Assembly: GCA_018334055.1 (NCBI GenBank)
Contig: JAGXSS010000003.1
Coordinates: 1 to 48,196, forward strand
DNA: 48,196 bases
Origin: Peptococcaceae bacterium
Lineage (GTDB): Bacteria; Bacillota; UBA994
Reading direction: 5' to 3'
Position 1 is the stretch's first letter, and each line of letters begins with the position of its first letter. Made by a program: the position numbers and the translations under genes. Below are positions 6,822 to 15,322 of the stretch, piece after piece. The notes under the pieces are model-generated. The model saw only the letters and a list, made by a program, of their open reading frames with translations. It was not told the DNA's origin and ran no database searches.

Positions 6822-7607
6822 CTAAGAGGCCGCGACCCGCAAGATTTCCTGGACAAAAGGATGTTCACGATTCAATCGACACGCCGTGGTGGGAAAATCC
6901 GCGTTGACCGGGTTCGGGACCTTGTAGGTCTCGAGGATGCCATCATTGATGGCGCGCGAGACAACTTTTTGTGGGTCAGCCAGACTCCCAAGCACACGGT
7001 TAGTCAATAGCTTTAAACCGACAAAGAGCATGCACGACCGTTCTAGGCCATCGATTTTGCGGATTAGGTAGGCGACATCCGGAGTTATTACACCGGTCTC
7101 CACTGTCCTATCTTTCTCGATGCTCAAAATGTCTTCTACGGTGCAAAAATCATCGGCATACTGCTTGAGATCTCGGCTCGTAGTGCGTTCCACGCCCACA
7201 ATGTGAACTCGCTTGCGCCGCGTGCGGAGTTTCTTTATTACTTGAATCATATCCCTATCGCCGCAGACGATGTAGTAGAGGTCAATATCCCCCCTAGTGT
7301 AGACCAACTCTAGAGCATCTAGCGAGAGTTCAATATCGGCGGCGTTCTTCCTTCTTCCCTCTTCGGAGGAGACAGAGTAGACATGTCTCGGTTCTACCGA
7401 GCGCCGTTGCAGTTCAGTTTGTAGCCCCTTAAACTCGGCGTGGTCGAAATCTGCGTAGGCCAGCATCATCACAACTTCGCCATGCCTACTAGCATGTTGG
7501 CGGAGACCCTCGACGAGTCTCCCAGTCTCTGGGGTGAAGCCGTAGGAATTCTTGGTACTCCAGTAGACATTTTCATAGTCAATAAACATCGCGACATTAA
7601 CAGTCAT
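6822..7607 (-). CDS. NYN-domain (PIN-like, DUF88) putative ribonuclease
   Basis: NYN/PIN-like fold proteins are metal-dependent RNases; this one is cytoplasmic with no signal or membrane segment in the chosen frame. The acidic active-site motifs are visible: AMFIDYENVYW at the start, AADIELSLDAL in the middle and CGDRDMIQVIKKLR before the final strand. The last ~90 residues, after VITPDVAYLIRKID, form an additional domain I cannot name (possibly winged-helix-like). ATG 7607 is chosen because AGGGGG precedes it by about eight bases and homology-like sequence begins there; the longer reading adds only a hydrophobic non-conserved stretch. Neighbouring rnhA and rtcB give an RNA-metabolism context. 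Confidence 0.8.
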   Translation of the reverse strand: MTVNVAMFIDYENVYWSTKNSYGFTPETGRLVEGLRQHASRHGEVVMMLAYADFDHAEFKGLQTELQRRSVEPRHVYSVSSEEGRRKNAADIELSLDALELVYTRGDIDLYYIVCGDRDMIQVIKKLRTRRKRVHIVGVERTTSRDLKQYADDFCTVEDILSIEKDRTVETGVITPDVAYLIRKIDGLERSCMLFVGLKLLTNRVLGSLADPQKVVSRAINDGILETYKVPNPVNADFPTTACRLNREHPFVQEILRVAAS

Positions 7608-7689
7608 ATAGCGCCCCCTAAAATAGATTCGGCTAATTAATGTTGCCCACCACCTCCCTAATATATGCGCAATAAGAACGGCCGAAAGC

Positions 7690-7730
7690 ACCAGGCTGCC
7701 TATCAACATAATATTGATAAGCAGCCTGGT
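7690..7730. terminator. Long hairpin downstream of pdxT
   Basis: Inverted repeat of 17-base arms (7690-7706 and 7714-7730, one mismatch) with a 7-base loop, between the pdxT stop and the NYN gene start. There is no strong T-run on the minus strand, so it may be a processing or transcript-stabilising hairpin rather than a simple terminator. Confidence 0.6.
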
Positions 7731-7753
7731 TTAGACCGATTCTGGCATTTTTC

Positions 7754-8308
7754 TTAAGCGTGCTGTAAGAACAAGGCATGGAGCCGTGTGTCGGCGGTCA
7801 TCTCCGGATGAAAGGTGCAGGCCCAAAGATTATTGCTGCGCACGCCGATAATGTCCTCGCCTAACTTGGCGATAACCTCCACCGAGGCCGAGACGGACCG
7901 AATCAGTGGCGCACGGATAAAAACTAAGGGAAAGTCATGCAGCCGCCCCACTGTCCCTTGGCCGACAAAGCTATCGAGCTGTGACCCATAGGCATTGCGC
8001 TCTACCGCAATGTCTAGTACCCCTAGGTAATTCTTCGTCTCGCCAATGATGTCCTTCGCCAATAATATGGCCCCGGCACAGGTCCCCATGGTCGGTTTGT
8101 TGGCCGCAAAATCCCGGAGCGGTTCGCGCAGTTCATTGCGCTCGATGATCTTGCCCATGGCGGTGCTCTCGCCCCCCGGCAAGATGAGGGCTTGCAGACC
8201 CCGGAGATCTTTTTCGCTCTTTACCTCTCTGGCCTCGTGCCCCAGTCTTTGTACGGCTCGCAGGTGCTCGCGAAAAGCGCCCTGCAAGGACAAAACCCCG
8301 ACTATCAT
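7754..8308 (-). CDS. pdxT: Pyridoxal 5'-phosphate synthase glutaminase subunit
   Basis: Class I glutamine amidotransferase that releases ammonia for PdxS in the deoxyxylulose-independent vitamin B6 pathway. Start [16 protein letters not shown] at ATG 8308; glycine-rich PGGESTAMGK; nucleophile C77 in GTCAGAILLA; catalytic H167 and E169 in FHPEM. 184 aa, typical. The ATG overlaps the pdxS stop by one base (TAATG), so translation is coupled. A longer in-frame reading upstream is only the shadow of pdxS. Confidence 0.97.
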   Translation of the reverse strand: MIVGVLSLQGAFREHLRAVQRLGHEAREVKSEKDLRGLQALILPGGESTAMGKIIERNELREPLRDFAANKPTMGTCAGAILLAKDIIGETKNYLGVLDIAVERNAYGSQLDSFVGQGTVGRLHDFPLVFIRAPLIRSVSASVEVIAKLGEDIIGVRSNNLWACTFHPEMTADTRLHALFLQHA

Positions 8309-9174
8309 TACTGGCCGCGCTCCGCAAAGGTAGTCTCTAGCCGCGCTATTTCTAGACCCGCCATGGCAGTGCCGAGACCACGCGAGATATGTGCCAGTCT
8401 CTCTTTGTCGGCATAATGAGTGGTGGCTTCGACTATCGCGGCGGCACGGCGCGCCGGATTGGACGATTTGAAAATACCCGAGCCAACGAACACCCCATCG
8501 CATCCAAGTTGCATCATCAAGGCGGCATCAGCAGGGGTGGCCAGGCCGCCGGCCGCGAAATTAACAACGGGAAGCTTGCCTAAGCGTTTTACTTCCTGGA
8601 GCAGGTGGATTGGCGCGCCAAATTCCTTGGCCAAGGTCATGAGTTCTTCGTCCGGCGCGAGCTGTACGCGGCGCATCTCAGCGAGCATGGTGCGCATATG
8701 ACGCACCGCCTCAACCACATTGCCGGTACCCGCCTCGCCCTTGGTGCGTATCATGACCGCCCCTTCGCCGATACGGCGCAGAGCCTCGCCGAGATTACGA
8801 GCACCGCACACAAAGGGGATCTCAAATTTGTGCTTGTCGATATGGAACTGGTCATCAGCCATCGTCAGAACTTCACTCTCGTCAATAAAGTCGATGCGCA
8901 GAGCCTCGAGTATCTGCGCCTCAACAAAATGCCCAATGCGCACCTTGGCCATGACTGGGATGGTCACCGCCTGCTTAATCTCAATAATAAGCTCTGGGTC
9001 ACTCATGCGGGCAACCCCACCATCGCGGCGTATATCAGAAGGAACACGCTCTAGCGCCATGACCGCACAGGCGCCAGCAGCCTCGGCTATTCTGGCTTGC
9101 TCGGCATTGACTACGTCCATAATTACGCCGCCCTTGAGCATTTCGGCTAGTCCTCTGTTTAACTCGGTCCGCAT
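8308..9174 (-). CDS. pdxS: Pyridoxal 5'-phosphate synthase lyase subunit
   Basis: TIM-barrel synthase that makes PLP from a pentose phosphate, glyceraldehyde 3-phosphate and ammonia, as dodecamer with PdxT. Seen: [20 protein letters not shown] near the start, catalytic lysine K77 in [15 protein letters not shown], second lysine in [10 protein letters not shown], and the phosphate site [23 protein letters not shown] 9174 has AAGGAG about eleven bases upstream; GTG/TTG codons just before are in frame but worse spaced. 288 aa, typical. First gene of the pdxST operon, with a strong sigma-A promoter and a divergent MocR-type regulator. Confidence 0.97.
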   Translation of the reverse strand: MRTELNRGLAEMLKGGVIMDVVNAEQARIAEAAGACAVMALERVPSDIRRDGGVARMSDPELIIEIKQAVTIPVMAKVRIGHFVEAQILEALRIDFIDESEVLTMADDQFHIDKHKFEIPFVCGARNLGEALRRIGEGAVMIRTKGEAGTGNVVEAVRHMRTMLAEMRRVQLAPDEELMTLAKEFGAPIHLLQEVKRLGKLPVVNFAAGGLATPADAALMMQLGCDGVFVGSGIFKSSNPARRAAAIVEATTHYADKERLAHISRGLGTAMAGLEIARLETTFAERGQ

Positions 9175-9189
9175 TGCCAAACCCACTCC

Positions 9190-9276
9190 TTGACATCTAT
9201 TCAGTGTACCGATACAGTTAAAAGTGTATGGCGTACGCTGTCACACAAATTATAGCGCTCACAAAGTCTATGTCAA
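9190..9276. promoter_or_regulatory. Divergent pdxST / mocR promoter region with repeated operator-like motif
   Basis: Minus strand: TTGACA (9276-9271), 16-base spacer, TATAAT (9254-9249), driving pdxST. Plus strand: TTGACA (9190-9195), 17-base spacer, TACAGT (9213-9218), driving the MocR gene. Two similar direct motifs AGTGTA-N3/4-GTAC-like lie at 9203-9215 and 9222-9235; the first contains the palindrome TGTACCGATACA (9205-9216), which overlaps the plus-strand -10. The position fits MocR/PdxR autoregulation and pdxST control; the binding site assignment is inferred. Confidence 0.65.
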
Positions 9277-9290
9277 GGGAGTGATTGCAA

Positions 9291-10625
9291 TTGCTATACT
9301 TGCGTCTCGCTGACCACTTGCGAGCGAGCTGCCTAGCGCTGGCCCCGCATAGTAAAATGCCATCAGTACGCGCCCTGGCCAAGGAGCACCAAGTCAACCC
9401 TTCGACTGTGGTAGCGGCCCTTAAACTGCTAGAATCAGAAAAAGTGCTTTACTGCCGCCAAGGCAGCGGTACCTATCGTGCACCCCATGCCACTCTGCCC
9501 CTAGAGCATTTCGAGGAGCTGCGCTCAGCCATAGATTTCACTTCAGGAACACCCTCGCCGGAATATTTCCCGGTTGCCGACTTTAAGGAGGCTTTTAACA
9601 CTGTGCTCGACCGTGATGGCGGGCAGGCCTTCGCCTACCCTGATCCGCAAGGCTATTCACCCCTCAGGCAATCCATCGCCAAGTACTTGAGCAGCCAAGG
9701 CATGAACCTGGCAGCTGACAATATCCACATTACCTCAGGCGCGCAGCAGGCCATCTTCCTGCTCGGGCAGCTACTTTTATCCCCGGGGGACTATGTCCTC
9801 ATGGAATGCCCCTCATACAGTGGGGCGTTGCAAGTGTTTGCCGCCGCGGGCGCCAAAATCATCGGCGTGCCGCTTGGCTACCAGGGCCTCCGCCCTAAGG
9901 AATTGGTTCAGGCCCAAAAACACTCCCCAAGACTCATCTATACCATCCCCAACTTTCACAACCCTACCGGCCTTAGCTACAGTCAGGACGCCCGCCAGAC
10001 CCTCATCGACTATGCCCGCCGGCATAATTACTACATCATTGAGGATGACCACATCACCGAACTCTACTATACGGGCACTCGGCCGCGTTCGCTCTGGCAA
10101 GATGCCCCTGACCGCGTGCTTTATATCAAGAGCTTTTCTAAAATCTTTATGCCTGGCCTGCGCTTAGGTTTTCTCGTCGTTCCTAGAGAGCTTAGTGCTG
10201 CACTTAACAAGGCTAAACAAACGGTAGACCTCGGAAGCTCGGGCATCACACAGCGGGCCCTCCAATTATACTTGGAGAGCAACAAATGGCTGCAGCACCT
10301 AGACACTCTGCGCTCAGTATATGGGGAAAGAGCTTCTGGCCTGTACGCGGCATTAAAAAACCACCTCAAGGGCGAGGCGGTGTTTCATCCCCTCCGAGGT
10401 GGCATGAACTCTTGGGTGGGACTCCCTGCGGACACGCATGTGCCATCGCTCTTGAAGTCTGCTGCAGAGCAAGGGGTCAGTTTTACGCCTGGCGAACAAT
10501 TTAACCTCCCACCGTATGACTACAAAAACTACCTGCGATTAAGCATTGCGGCGACCAGCCTCGAGCAAATAGATGCCGGCATCGCCATCATTGCCGCCAG
10601 TCTAGCGCGACAATGTCATCAGTGA
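9291..10625 (+). CDS. MocR/PdxR-type regulator (GntR HTH + PLP aminotransferase domain)
   Basis: Chimeric regulator: an N-terminal GntR winged helix (SVRALAKEHQVNPSTVVAAL, then YCRQGSGTYR) and a fold-type I aminotransferase domain from about residue 80. The PLP-lysine motif is YIKSFSKIFMPGLRLGF; FHNPTGLSYS and EDDHITELYY are also typical. Members divergent from pdxST sense PLP and control its synthesis, so a PdxR role is likely from position. The start chosen is TTG 9291 (MLYLRLADHL), nine bases after AAGGGAG; TTG 9285 is closer than usual to that site. The 3' end overlaps the convergent metallo-hydrolase gene by 7 bases. Confidence 0.88.
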   Translation: MLYLRLADHLRASCLALAPHSKMPSVRALAKEHQVNPSTVVAALKLLESEKVLYCRQGSGTYRAPHATLPLEHFEELRSAIDFTSGTPSPEYFPVADFKEAFNTVLDRDGGQAFAYPDPQGYSPLRQSIAKYLSSQGMNLAADNIHITSGAQQAIFLLGQLLLSPGDYVLMECPSYSGALQVFAAAGAKIIGVPLGYQGLRPKELVQAQKHSPRLIYTIPNFHNPTGLSYSQDARQTLIDYARRHNYYIIEDDHITELYYTGTRPRSLWQDAPDRVLYIKSFSKIFMPGLRLGFLVVPRELSAALNKAKQTVDLGSSGITQRALQLYLESNKWLQHLDTLRSVYGERASGLYAALKNHLKGEAVFHPLRGGMNSWVGLPADTHVPSLLKSAAEQGVSFTPGEQFNLPPYDYKNYLRLSIAATSLEQIDAGIAIIAASLARQCHQ

Positions 10626-11425
10626 TCGGCTACCGAATCGGTCAAGAATGTCGCTGCTGATGCGCTCGCCACGGTGAGCGCCCCTTGGTATTGTATGCGG
10701 CGCAACCAAGGTGTAATTGTGCGCAATGCCTGGGAGGGCGAATTGCAATCAAGGCTGAGGTGAGCGAGCATTATGCCCTTGGTACGTTCTGTCACCAAAG
10801 CTGCCAAAGCCTCTCCGGCCTCGTCATTAGACAAATGCCCATACTTACCCATGACCCGTTTTATTAAGGACCAAGGGCGACCGGAGTTAAGCTCCATGGC
10901 GCGGTCGTGATTACTCTCAAAGATGAGGTAGTCACAGTCACGGCTACCGCTCAACACTTCTGGAGTAAATTCGCCTAGGTCGGTGACCACGGCCACACTG
11001 GTGCCATCGGGAGCGGTAAGGCGAAACCCAAGCGGTGCGACGGCGTCATGAGACTTCCGAAACGCTGCCACCTGCAGAGACCCCGCTTGGACAGAAGATC
11101 CATGCTCGAGGGTCGCACACAAATTATCAGGCATACTAGAAATGGACGGCTGTGCCGCCCAAAAGAGGCCGGAACTATAGACCGGCACATTGTACTTAGC
11201 CGGAAACGGCGTCTTCAGCTGCATGGAACGAATGTGATCGCCATGTTCATGGGAGACAAATACACCTGCTAGAGCGTGTGGGTCTACGTTTGCTTCCTGC
11301 AGACTCTTTTCGAGCCGCCGAATGGGCACGCCACAATCCACTAAGACATTCGTGCTACCCCAGCCCACGAGGTAGGCATTGCCGTATACACTTGAACTAG
11401 CCAAAGACACCACTCGCAACTCCAT
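10619..11425 (-). CDS. MBL-fold metallo-hydrolase, YycJ/WalJ-like
   Basis: Single-domain metallo-beta-lactamase-fold hydrolase of 268 aa; YycJ/WalJ relatives are linked to DNA/RNA end processing and cell-wall regulation in Firmicutes. The start MELRVVSLASSSVYGNAYLV is the usual beginning of this subfamily. The metal motif is SHEHGDH (H59, H61, D63, H64), later residues include SHD, VTDLGEF and LSLDCNSP. The chosen ATG 11425 has a GGGTGG-like site; a longer reading to 11566 runs through a repeat and is not conserved-looking. There is no WalK/WalR nearby, so the pathway is unknown. Confidence 0.85.
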   Translation of the reverse strand: MELRVVSLASSSVYGNAYLVGWGSTNVLVDCGVPIRRLEKSLQEANVDPHALAGVFVSHEHGDHIRSMQLKTPFPAKYNVPVYSSGLFWAAQPSISSMPDNLCATLEHGSSVQAGSLQVAAFRKSHDAVAPLGFRLTAPDGTSVAVVTDLGEFTPEVLSGSRDCDYLIFESNHDRAMELNSGRPWSLIKRVMGKYGHLSNDEAGEALAALVTERTKGIMLAHLSLDCNSPSQALRTITPWLRRIQYQGALTVASASAATFLTDSVADH

Positions 11426-11487
11426 CACCACCCGAACGATTATACCACAGCCAAGCGAGCCCCAGATCGCACGAGAAAAGAAAAGCG

Positions 11488-11519
11488 GGGGAACAGAGGG
11501 GACGGTTCTTCGTGTTCCC
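11488..11519. repeat. Solo GGGACGGTTC-type repeat hairpin
   Basis: GGGAACA (11488-11494) and TGTTCCC (11513-11519) form the arms around GGGGACGGTTCTTCG. The core matches the ends of the MITE-like copies at 14.1 and 15.3 kb. It lies 10 bases past the MFS transporter stop, so it could serve as its 3' hairpin. Confidence 0.65.
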
Positions 11520-11529
11520 AGGCTCTTTC

Positions 11530-12753
11530 TTAGGCCAAGTTGAACTTGTGCTTGAGAACCAAACATAGCCCTACGCCAACGGTTGCTAAACTCCCGGCGA
11601 TTAAGAACGCTGGGGTAAAGTTGCCGGTGGCGTCATAAATGGCAGCACCCGCCGCAGGCATGAACGCGCCAAAAGCCAAGCTGGTAAAGACCAGTCCATA
11701 ATTTACGCCGAGGTGCTTGGTGCCAAAGGCAGCGGCTGTCAGCGCGGGGAAGGTGGCCAAGACAACCGCTAGGCCCCAACCGACCAGGGCCGCAGCCATG
11801 TACAAGGTCACGGCACTGACGGCAATAACGTTAAACAGAAACAGCGTCACAGCTTGAACGGCAAAACTCACTGCCATTACCCTCACTGTGCCAAACTTGT
11901 CGCTCAAGTAGCCCGCGATGGGTCTGCCGAACCCGTTAAAGCCAGAGAAAATCGCTACGGCTGTCGCGGCTTCGGTGGCACTAAGGCCCATAACAAGCCT
12001 GCCAAAAGGCGTAATTAGGGCCGCGCAGAGCATACCGCCTGCTATCACTACGCCAAACGCGAGCCACATCACCCAGAAAATAGGCTTGAGCAAGACCTCC
12101 CTCGGCGAGACGTCAGGTGCGGACGCGACCTTTCGTTTGCGGGCCGGCGTAGCCGTACCAGTTTGCAGAACGCCCTCGGCAGGGTTCTTAATTATCCATA
12201 CGGCTAAAAGGCACATGGCAAAGCCAATAACTGCGATGAGCACCAGCGTTCCTTCGACACCATAGACCGGAATTAGGTAGCGAGCCTTAACAGGTGCTAC
12301 AAAAGTGCCTGCTAGCCCGACACCCATTACGGCGCAGGAGATAGCGAATGCCGGGCTATCAGGGAACCATTTTCGTACAGGCGGTGCTACGCAGGCGTAA
12401 ATTGTTCCCGCACCAATTCCACCCGTAAAGCCGTATGTCAAGAACAACCACCATGGGTAGGGGAAGTGCCCTACCAGCGCGGCCCCGCCAAACCCAAGCG
12501 CGATAAACACGGCCCCGAGCAGGCAGGTCTTCTTAGGGCCGATAGTGTCCTGCATGCGCCCCGCAGGAACCATAACCAACGCGAAAACCAAAAAAAAGAT
12601 CGTAAACGGCATGGCCGCCTCCGTCATAGTCCAGTCAAACCTCTCCACTAACGGAACCACCATCGGTCCCCAAGCATAGGCCACTCCCGCCAAAAAAGCC
12701 AGCAGAAACCCTGCGAAAACAATACTGTACCGCGTCCAACTTTGATTAATCAT
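11530..12753 (-). CDS. MFS transporter, OFA (oxalate/formate antiporter-like) family
   Basis: Cytoplasmic-membrane carrier of about 407 aa with twelve hydrophobic segments. The N-terminal WGPMVVPLVERFDWT, the loop GRMQDTIGPKK and the motif YGFTGGIGAGTIYACV match the OFA family of monocarboxylate/oxalate-formate exchangers. The ATG at 12753 has GGAGG six bases upstream; seven codons of upstream in-frame sequence lack a site. It stands alone between repeat-rich gaps. Substrate cannot be assigned: the key Arg/Lys residues of OxlT would need an alignment. Confidence 0.85.
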   Translation of the reverse strand: MINQSWTRYSIVFAGFLLAFLAGVAYAWGPMVVPLVERFDWTMTEAAMPFTIFFLVFALVMVPAGRMQDTIGPKKTCLLGAVFIALGFGGAALVGHFPYPWWLFLTYGFTGGIGAGTIYACVAPPVRKWFPDSPAFAISCAVMGVGLAGTFVAPVKARYLIPVYGVEGTLVLIAVIGFAMCLLAVWIIKNPAEGVLQTGTATPARKRKVASAPDVSPREVLLKPIFWVMWLAFGVVIAGGMLCAALITPFGRLVMGLSATEAATAVAIFSGFNGFGRPIAGYLSDKFGTVRVMAVSFAVQAVTLFLFNVIAVSAVTLYMAAALVGWGLAVVLATFPALTAAAFGTKHLGVNYGLVFTSLAFGAFMPAAGAAIYDATGNFTPAFLIAGSLATVGVGLCLVLKHKFNLA

Positions 12754-12959
12754 GCGTCGCCTCCAAGAATTCACGTTGATACATGAATTCGCCCCAGAGC
12801 GCCACTTTACCTGCCGACGAGAGGAGGGGAACCGGCGGAGTGTGGCGCGTCAAGAAAATGGAAAATGGGAACGGAAAGAACCGTCCCCCGTGTTCACTCC
12901 CTGCCCTGCAACTCGCTACAGACAAAAGCGGACATAAGGAAAGGGACTGTCCCTTTGTC
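12754..12959. repeat. Repeat-rich gap with solo repeat ends
   Basis: The 206-base gap between the stalk-domain gene stop and the MFS start contains GGGAACGGAAAGAACCGTCC (from 12867), matching the right end of the MITE-like copies, and the palindrome AAAGGGACTGTCCCTTT (12940-12956) only three bases beyond the stalk-domain gene stop. GCGCCAC (12798-12804) and GTGGCGC (about 12842-12848) form a wider inverted pair. No gene is seen. Confidence 0.6.
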
Positions 12960-14093
12960 CTATCTGACAGCCGTCGTCAATCTGAACTGGTCGTTTTCGA
13001 GCACCATCATCACAACGCGTCCGCGCAGTTTATCTATCTCGACATCCACGCGGATTTGTGTGGACGCGAGCACGCGAAAGAATCCTGCGTCCGGCATATC
13101 AACAAGCAACTGCCATGTTTCCGTGGACGCGCTGCTGGCGATTAACTCGGCACTCAATAGCCGCTCGCGCTGCACGCCAATAAACCGCAGCCGGAGGAAG
13201 CAACGCAGCAGGTAGGCCCGCGGTGCACTGGCCAGCTCCTCACCGACTAACTTCCCACCATGACCGATGTAATTCCCCCGTGTCGTCAGCGTTGGCTCGA
13301 TAGCCGCGTTGCTGTTCGCAAAAATAACGCCGATACTTGGCGTTCCCGGCCCCACAAAACCGGACCCAATGCGCGCCAAGACCAGCGGGGCATGACGAAA
13401 AATCAACTCGGCATCAGCCGGCCCACCCGACCGTGCTCTTATGAACACGAGTTCTTTACTGGCGTCAAACTCCTCGGTAGTATTGGCAGCCTTGTCTAGT
13501 AGCGAGCCCGCGAATTTTCGGTTGGCGAAAGAGTCCTTGTTGATAATCGCCAGCAAGTTCTCTAGCGAGCCGCGGTCGCTAGGCACAGCATTAATGCGCA
13601 AGCCCCCTTCAACACTCCAATGGTAGCTCCACCCAAATTCGTCTACCGCAAAACGCCAAGTTAGCGGGAAGTAAGTCACGCCTCTGAAGTTGAGCAGCGG
13701 CCAGGGCTCGTTCCTGTTGTTTATTCTCTTGCCGTTGACCGTGATGCCATAGGTGGGAATTGTCACTGTGACGTCCCCGCTCTGGTTTATCGTCGTCTCA
13801 TCGGCAATAAATGCGCCCGCCGACTCCGCCCTAGTGACTATGAGGCCCTCACGTTGTGACCACTGCGTGGTCAACCCCATAAAGCGGGCCAGGTTATAGG
13901 TGAGCGGAATATAGGTGATGTTTCTGTGGCGCAATAGCGGAAAACCAGCATTGACATTGTTAATGGTGATGCCATTAAGTACTACGTTCTCCTCGACAAT
14001 CGTAGCCCTCACGGTAGCAGCGCTACCCGGCGTTACAGCTTGGGACAACAAGAGCCCTACGGCCATCATCGCTACCAACAATTTCTTAATCAT
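12960..14093 (-). CDS. Secreted protein with copper-amine-oxidase-type N-domain (stalk domain)
   Basis: Exported protein of 377 aa. A signal peptide covers residues 1 to about 27 (MIKKLLVAMMAVGLLLSQ, cleavage near GSAA). Two stalk-domain repeats follow: about 35-85 (ITINNVNAGFPLLRHRNITYIPLT) shortened as INNVNAGFPLL and ITYIPLTYNLARFMGL, and about 118-165 (INNRNEPWPLLNFRGVTYFP, FPLTWRF, WSYHWSVEGGLRI). The remaining ~200 residues are not recognised. In Firmicutes such domains occur in cell-surface proteins. ATG 14093 has AGGAGG six bases upstream. It stands alone, flanked by repeats on both sides. Confidence 0.8.
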   Translation of the reverse strand: MIKKLLVAMMAVGLLLSQAVTPGSAATVRATIVEENVVLNGITINNVNAGFPLLRHRNITYIPLTYNLARFMGLTTQWSQREGLIVTRAESAGAFIADETTINQSGDVTVTIPTYGITVNGKRINNRNEPWPLLNFRGVTYFPLTWRFAVDEFGWSYHWSVEGGLRINAVPSDRGSLENLLAIINKDSFANRKFAGSLLDKAANTTEEFDASKELVFIRARSGGPADAELIFRHAPLVLARIGSGFVGPGTPSIGVIFANSNAAIEPTLTTRGNYIGHGGKLVGEELASAPRAYLLRCFLRLRFIGVQRERLLSAELIASSASTETWQLLVDMPDAGFFRVLASTQIRVDVEIDKLRGRVVMMVLENDQFRLTTAVR

Positions 14094-14124
14094 GTACATC
14101 CTCCTTTGTTTGTTGTGAACAGAT

Positions 14125-14363
14125 GGGACGGTTCCTTGCGTTCTCGCGGGCAGTAGTGTGGTATCATTCTTCTGATCGCAGCTTTTTAAGTAGATCTTTA
14201 ACGTCCCAGCGCAGTAGGGTCAGCTTTCGCTTCGCGAGACAGCGACACTTCTAAAGGTAACGCGCAAAACGGTTTACAATACAGAGTCATGCTGAGCGAG
14301 AACTAATCCGCCATGACAGAGGAACGGACCTCGGGCGAATAAAGGAACGGCAAGAACCGTCCC
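14125..14363. mobile_element. MITE-like repeat, copy A (239 bp)
   Basis: Starts GGGACGGTTCC and ends GAACCGTCCC, 10-bp perfect terminal inverted repeats. The body matches copy B at 15.3 kb over most of its length, e.g. both have CGTTCTCGCGGGCAGT, GTGGTATCATT, GCGCAGTAGGGTCAGC and AAAGGTAACGC. No open frame is convincing. It accounts for the 330-base gap between the stalk-domain gene and the protease gene. Confidence 0.75.
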
Positions 14364-14423
14364 CTGTGTCCCTGTCCCTGAGGCGCCTCCCTTCTTTCGA
14401 ATCCTAGGTCAGCCAGCTCTGCT

Positions 14424-15167
14424 TTAAGGTCGGTACTTCGCTTTAGCAAACGCGTACCAAGCGGCATAAAACTCATCTGCGCTCATTCCTAAGACCTGCT
14501 GGATGTCGCCGCCATGCAGTACTAACTCGCGTACTGCCTCATATCCGTGGTGTTCCACCAGATACTCCATTATTGTATAGCCAATCTGGTAAATCTCTGG
14601 GTTTCGCAGGGTGTCTGTGACACTCGTAAAACGCAGATGGTTCCCTGTCCCCAAGAATCTTAGGTTCTCTGGCTTAGAGAACTGCCTTGCCTCATAGAGG
14701 GCTATACTTTCCCACAGCCATGCTATATGAGGTGGAGTAAATGGCCCAATCCTCTTGGTCAGGACATGAGCTAACTCGTGGACCGCCACAGTGATAAGCG
14801 CCTGGTAGTTGTGTACTGGTCCTGGGTTCTTGGGCGAGACCATGCGAATCTCGCTGTCGCCCCATGCCACCCCTACAGCCCAATTGGGTAGGTTTGGCCT
14901 GCCGATTGCCCTGTGAAAGTCTCTAAGACGTGGGTAAAGGCGCACCGTTATGAGTCCGATCCTGTCAGGCCGGAGGTTGACGGTGATTCTGGCATAGTTG
15001 TCGATTAGGGCATCCAGCACGTCCATCGCTGCGTCTTTGTGCCCCTCGGGGTAGTAGAGTAAAAAATTTCCCGAAGAAGCGGTCAGCGTCGCACCCTGCT
15101 TGGCTGGCTCGGCACACCCGACCAGCACAAACACAAGAAGTAGCAGCAAGACAACGACTTTACGCAT
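14424..15167 (-). CDS. Lipoprotein metalloprotease, peptidase MA-like
   Basis: Exported, lipid-anchored zinc protease candidate of 247 aa. A lipoprotein signal MRKVVVLLLLLVFVLVGC places the modified Cys at C18. The gluzincin motif HELAH is at 130-134 and the third ligand is probably E153 in WLWESIALYEA, matching peptidase MA / DUF2268-type minigluzincins. Substrate unknown. ATG 15167 follows GAGGGG at five bases. The gene is flanked on each side by a copy of the same MITE-like element in the same orientation, so it sits in a repeat-bounded cassette. Confidence 0.8.
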   Translation of the reverse strand: MRKVVVLLLLLVFVLVGCAEPAKQGATLTASSGNFLLYYPEGHKDAAMDVLDALIDNYARITVNLRPDRIGLITVRLYPRLRDFHRAIGRPNLPNWAVGVAWGDSEIRMVSPKNPGPVHNYQALITVAVHELAHVLTKRIGPFTPPHIAWLWESIALYEARQFSKPENLRFLGTGNHLRFTSVTDTLRNPEIYQIGYTIMEYLVEHHGYEAVRELVLHGGDIQQVLGMSADEFYAAWYAFAKAKYRP

Positions 15168-15322
15168 CAATTCCCCTCACTTCCATGAGTTTGTTGCACC
15201 AGTCTTCCCTGCCTATTATCTCACATAGCGGTAATTTGCGGCAAAACAAAATTTCAGCCGAGTAGCCCGGGGGACCCTCACCCCCAAGCCCTCACAGAAC
15301 CGAAAGAACAGATGGAACAGAT

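Noticed and set aside
8309-8503. Longer pdxT with 65 extra N-terminal residues
   Set aside because: The extra part is the out-of-frame shadow of pdxS; the TAATG junction gives the normal start.
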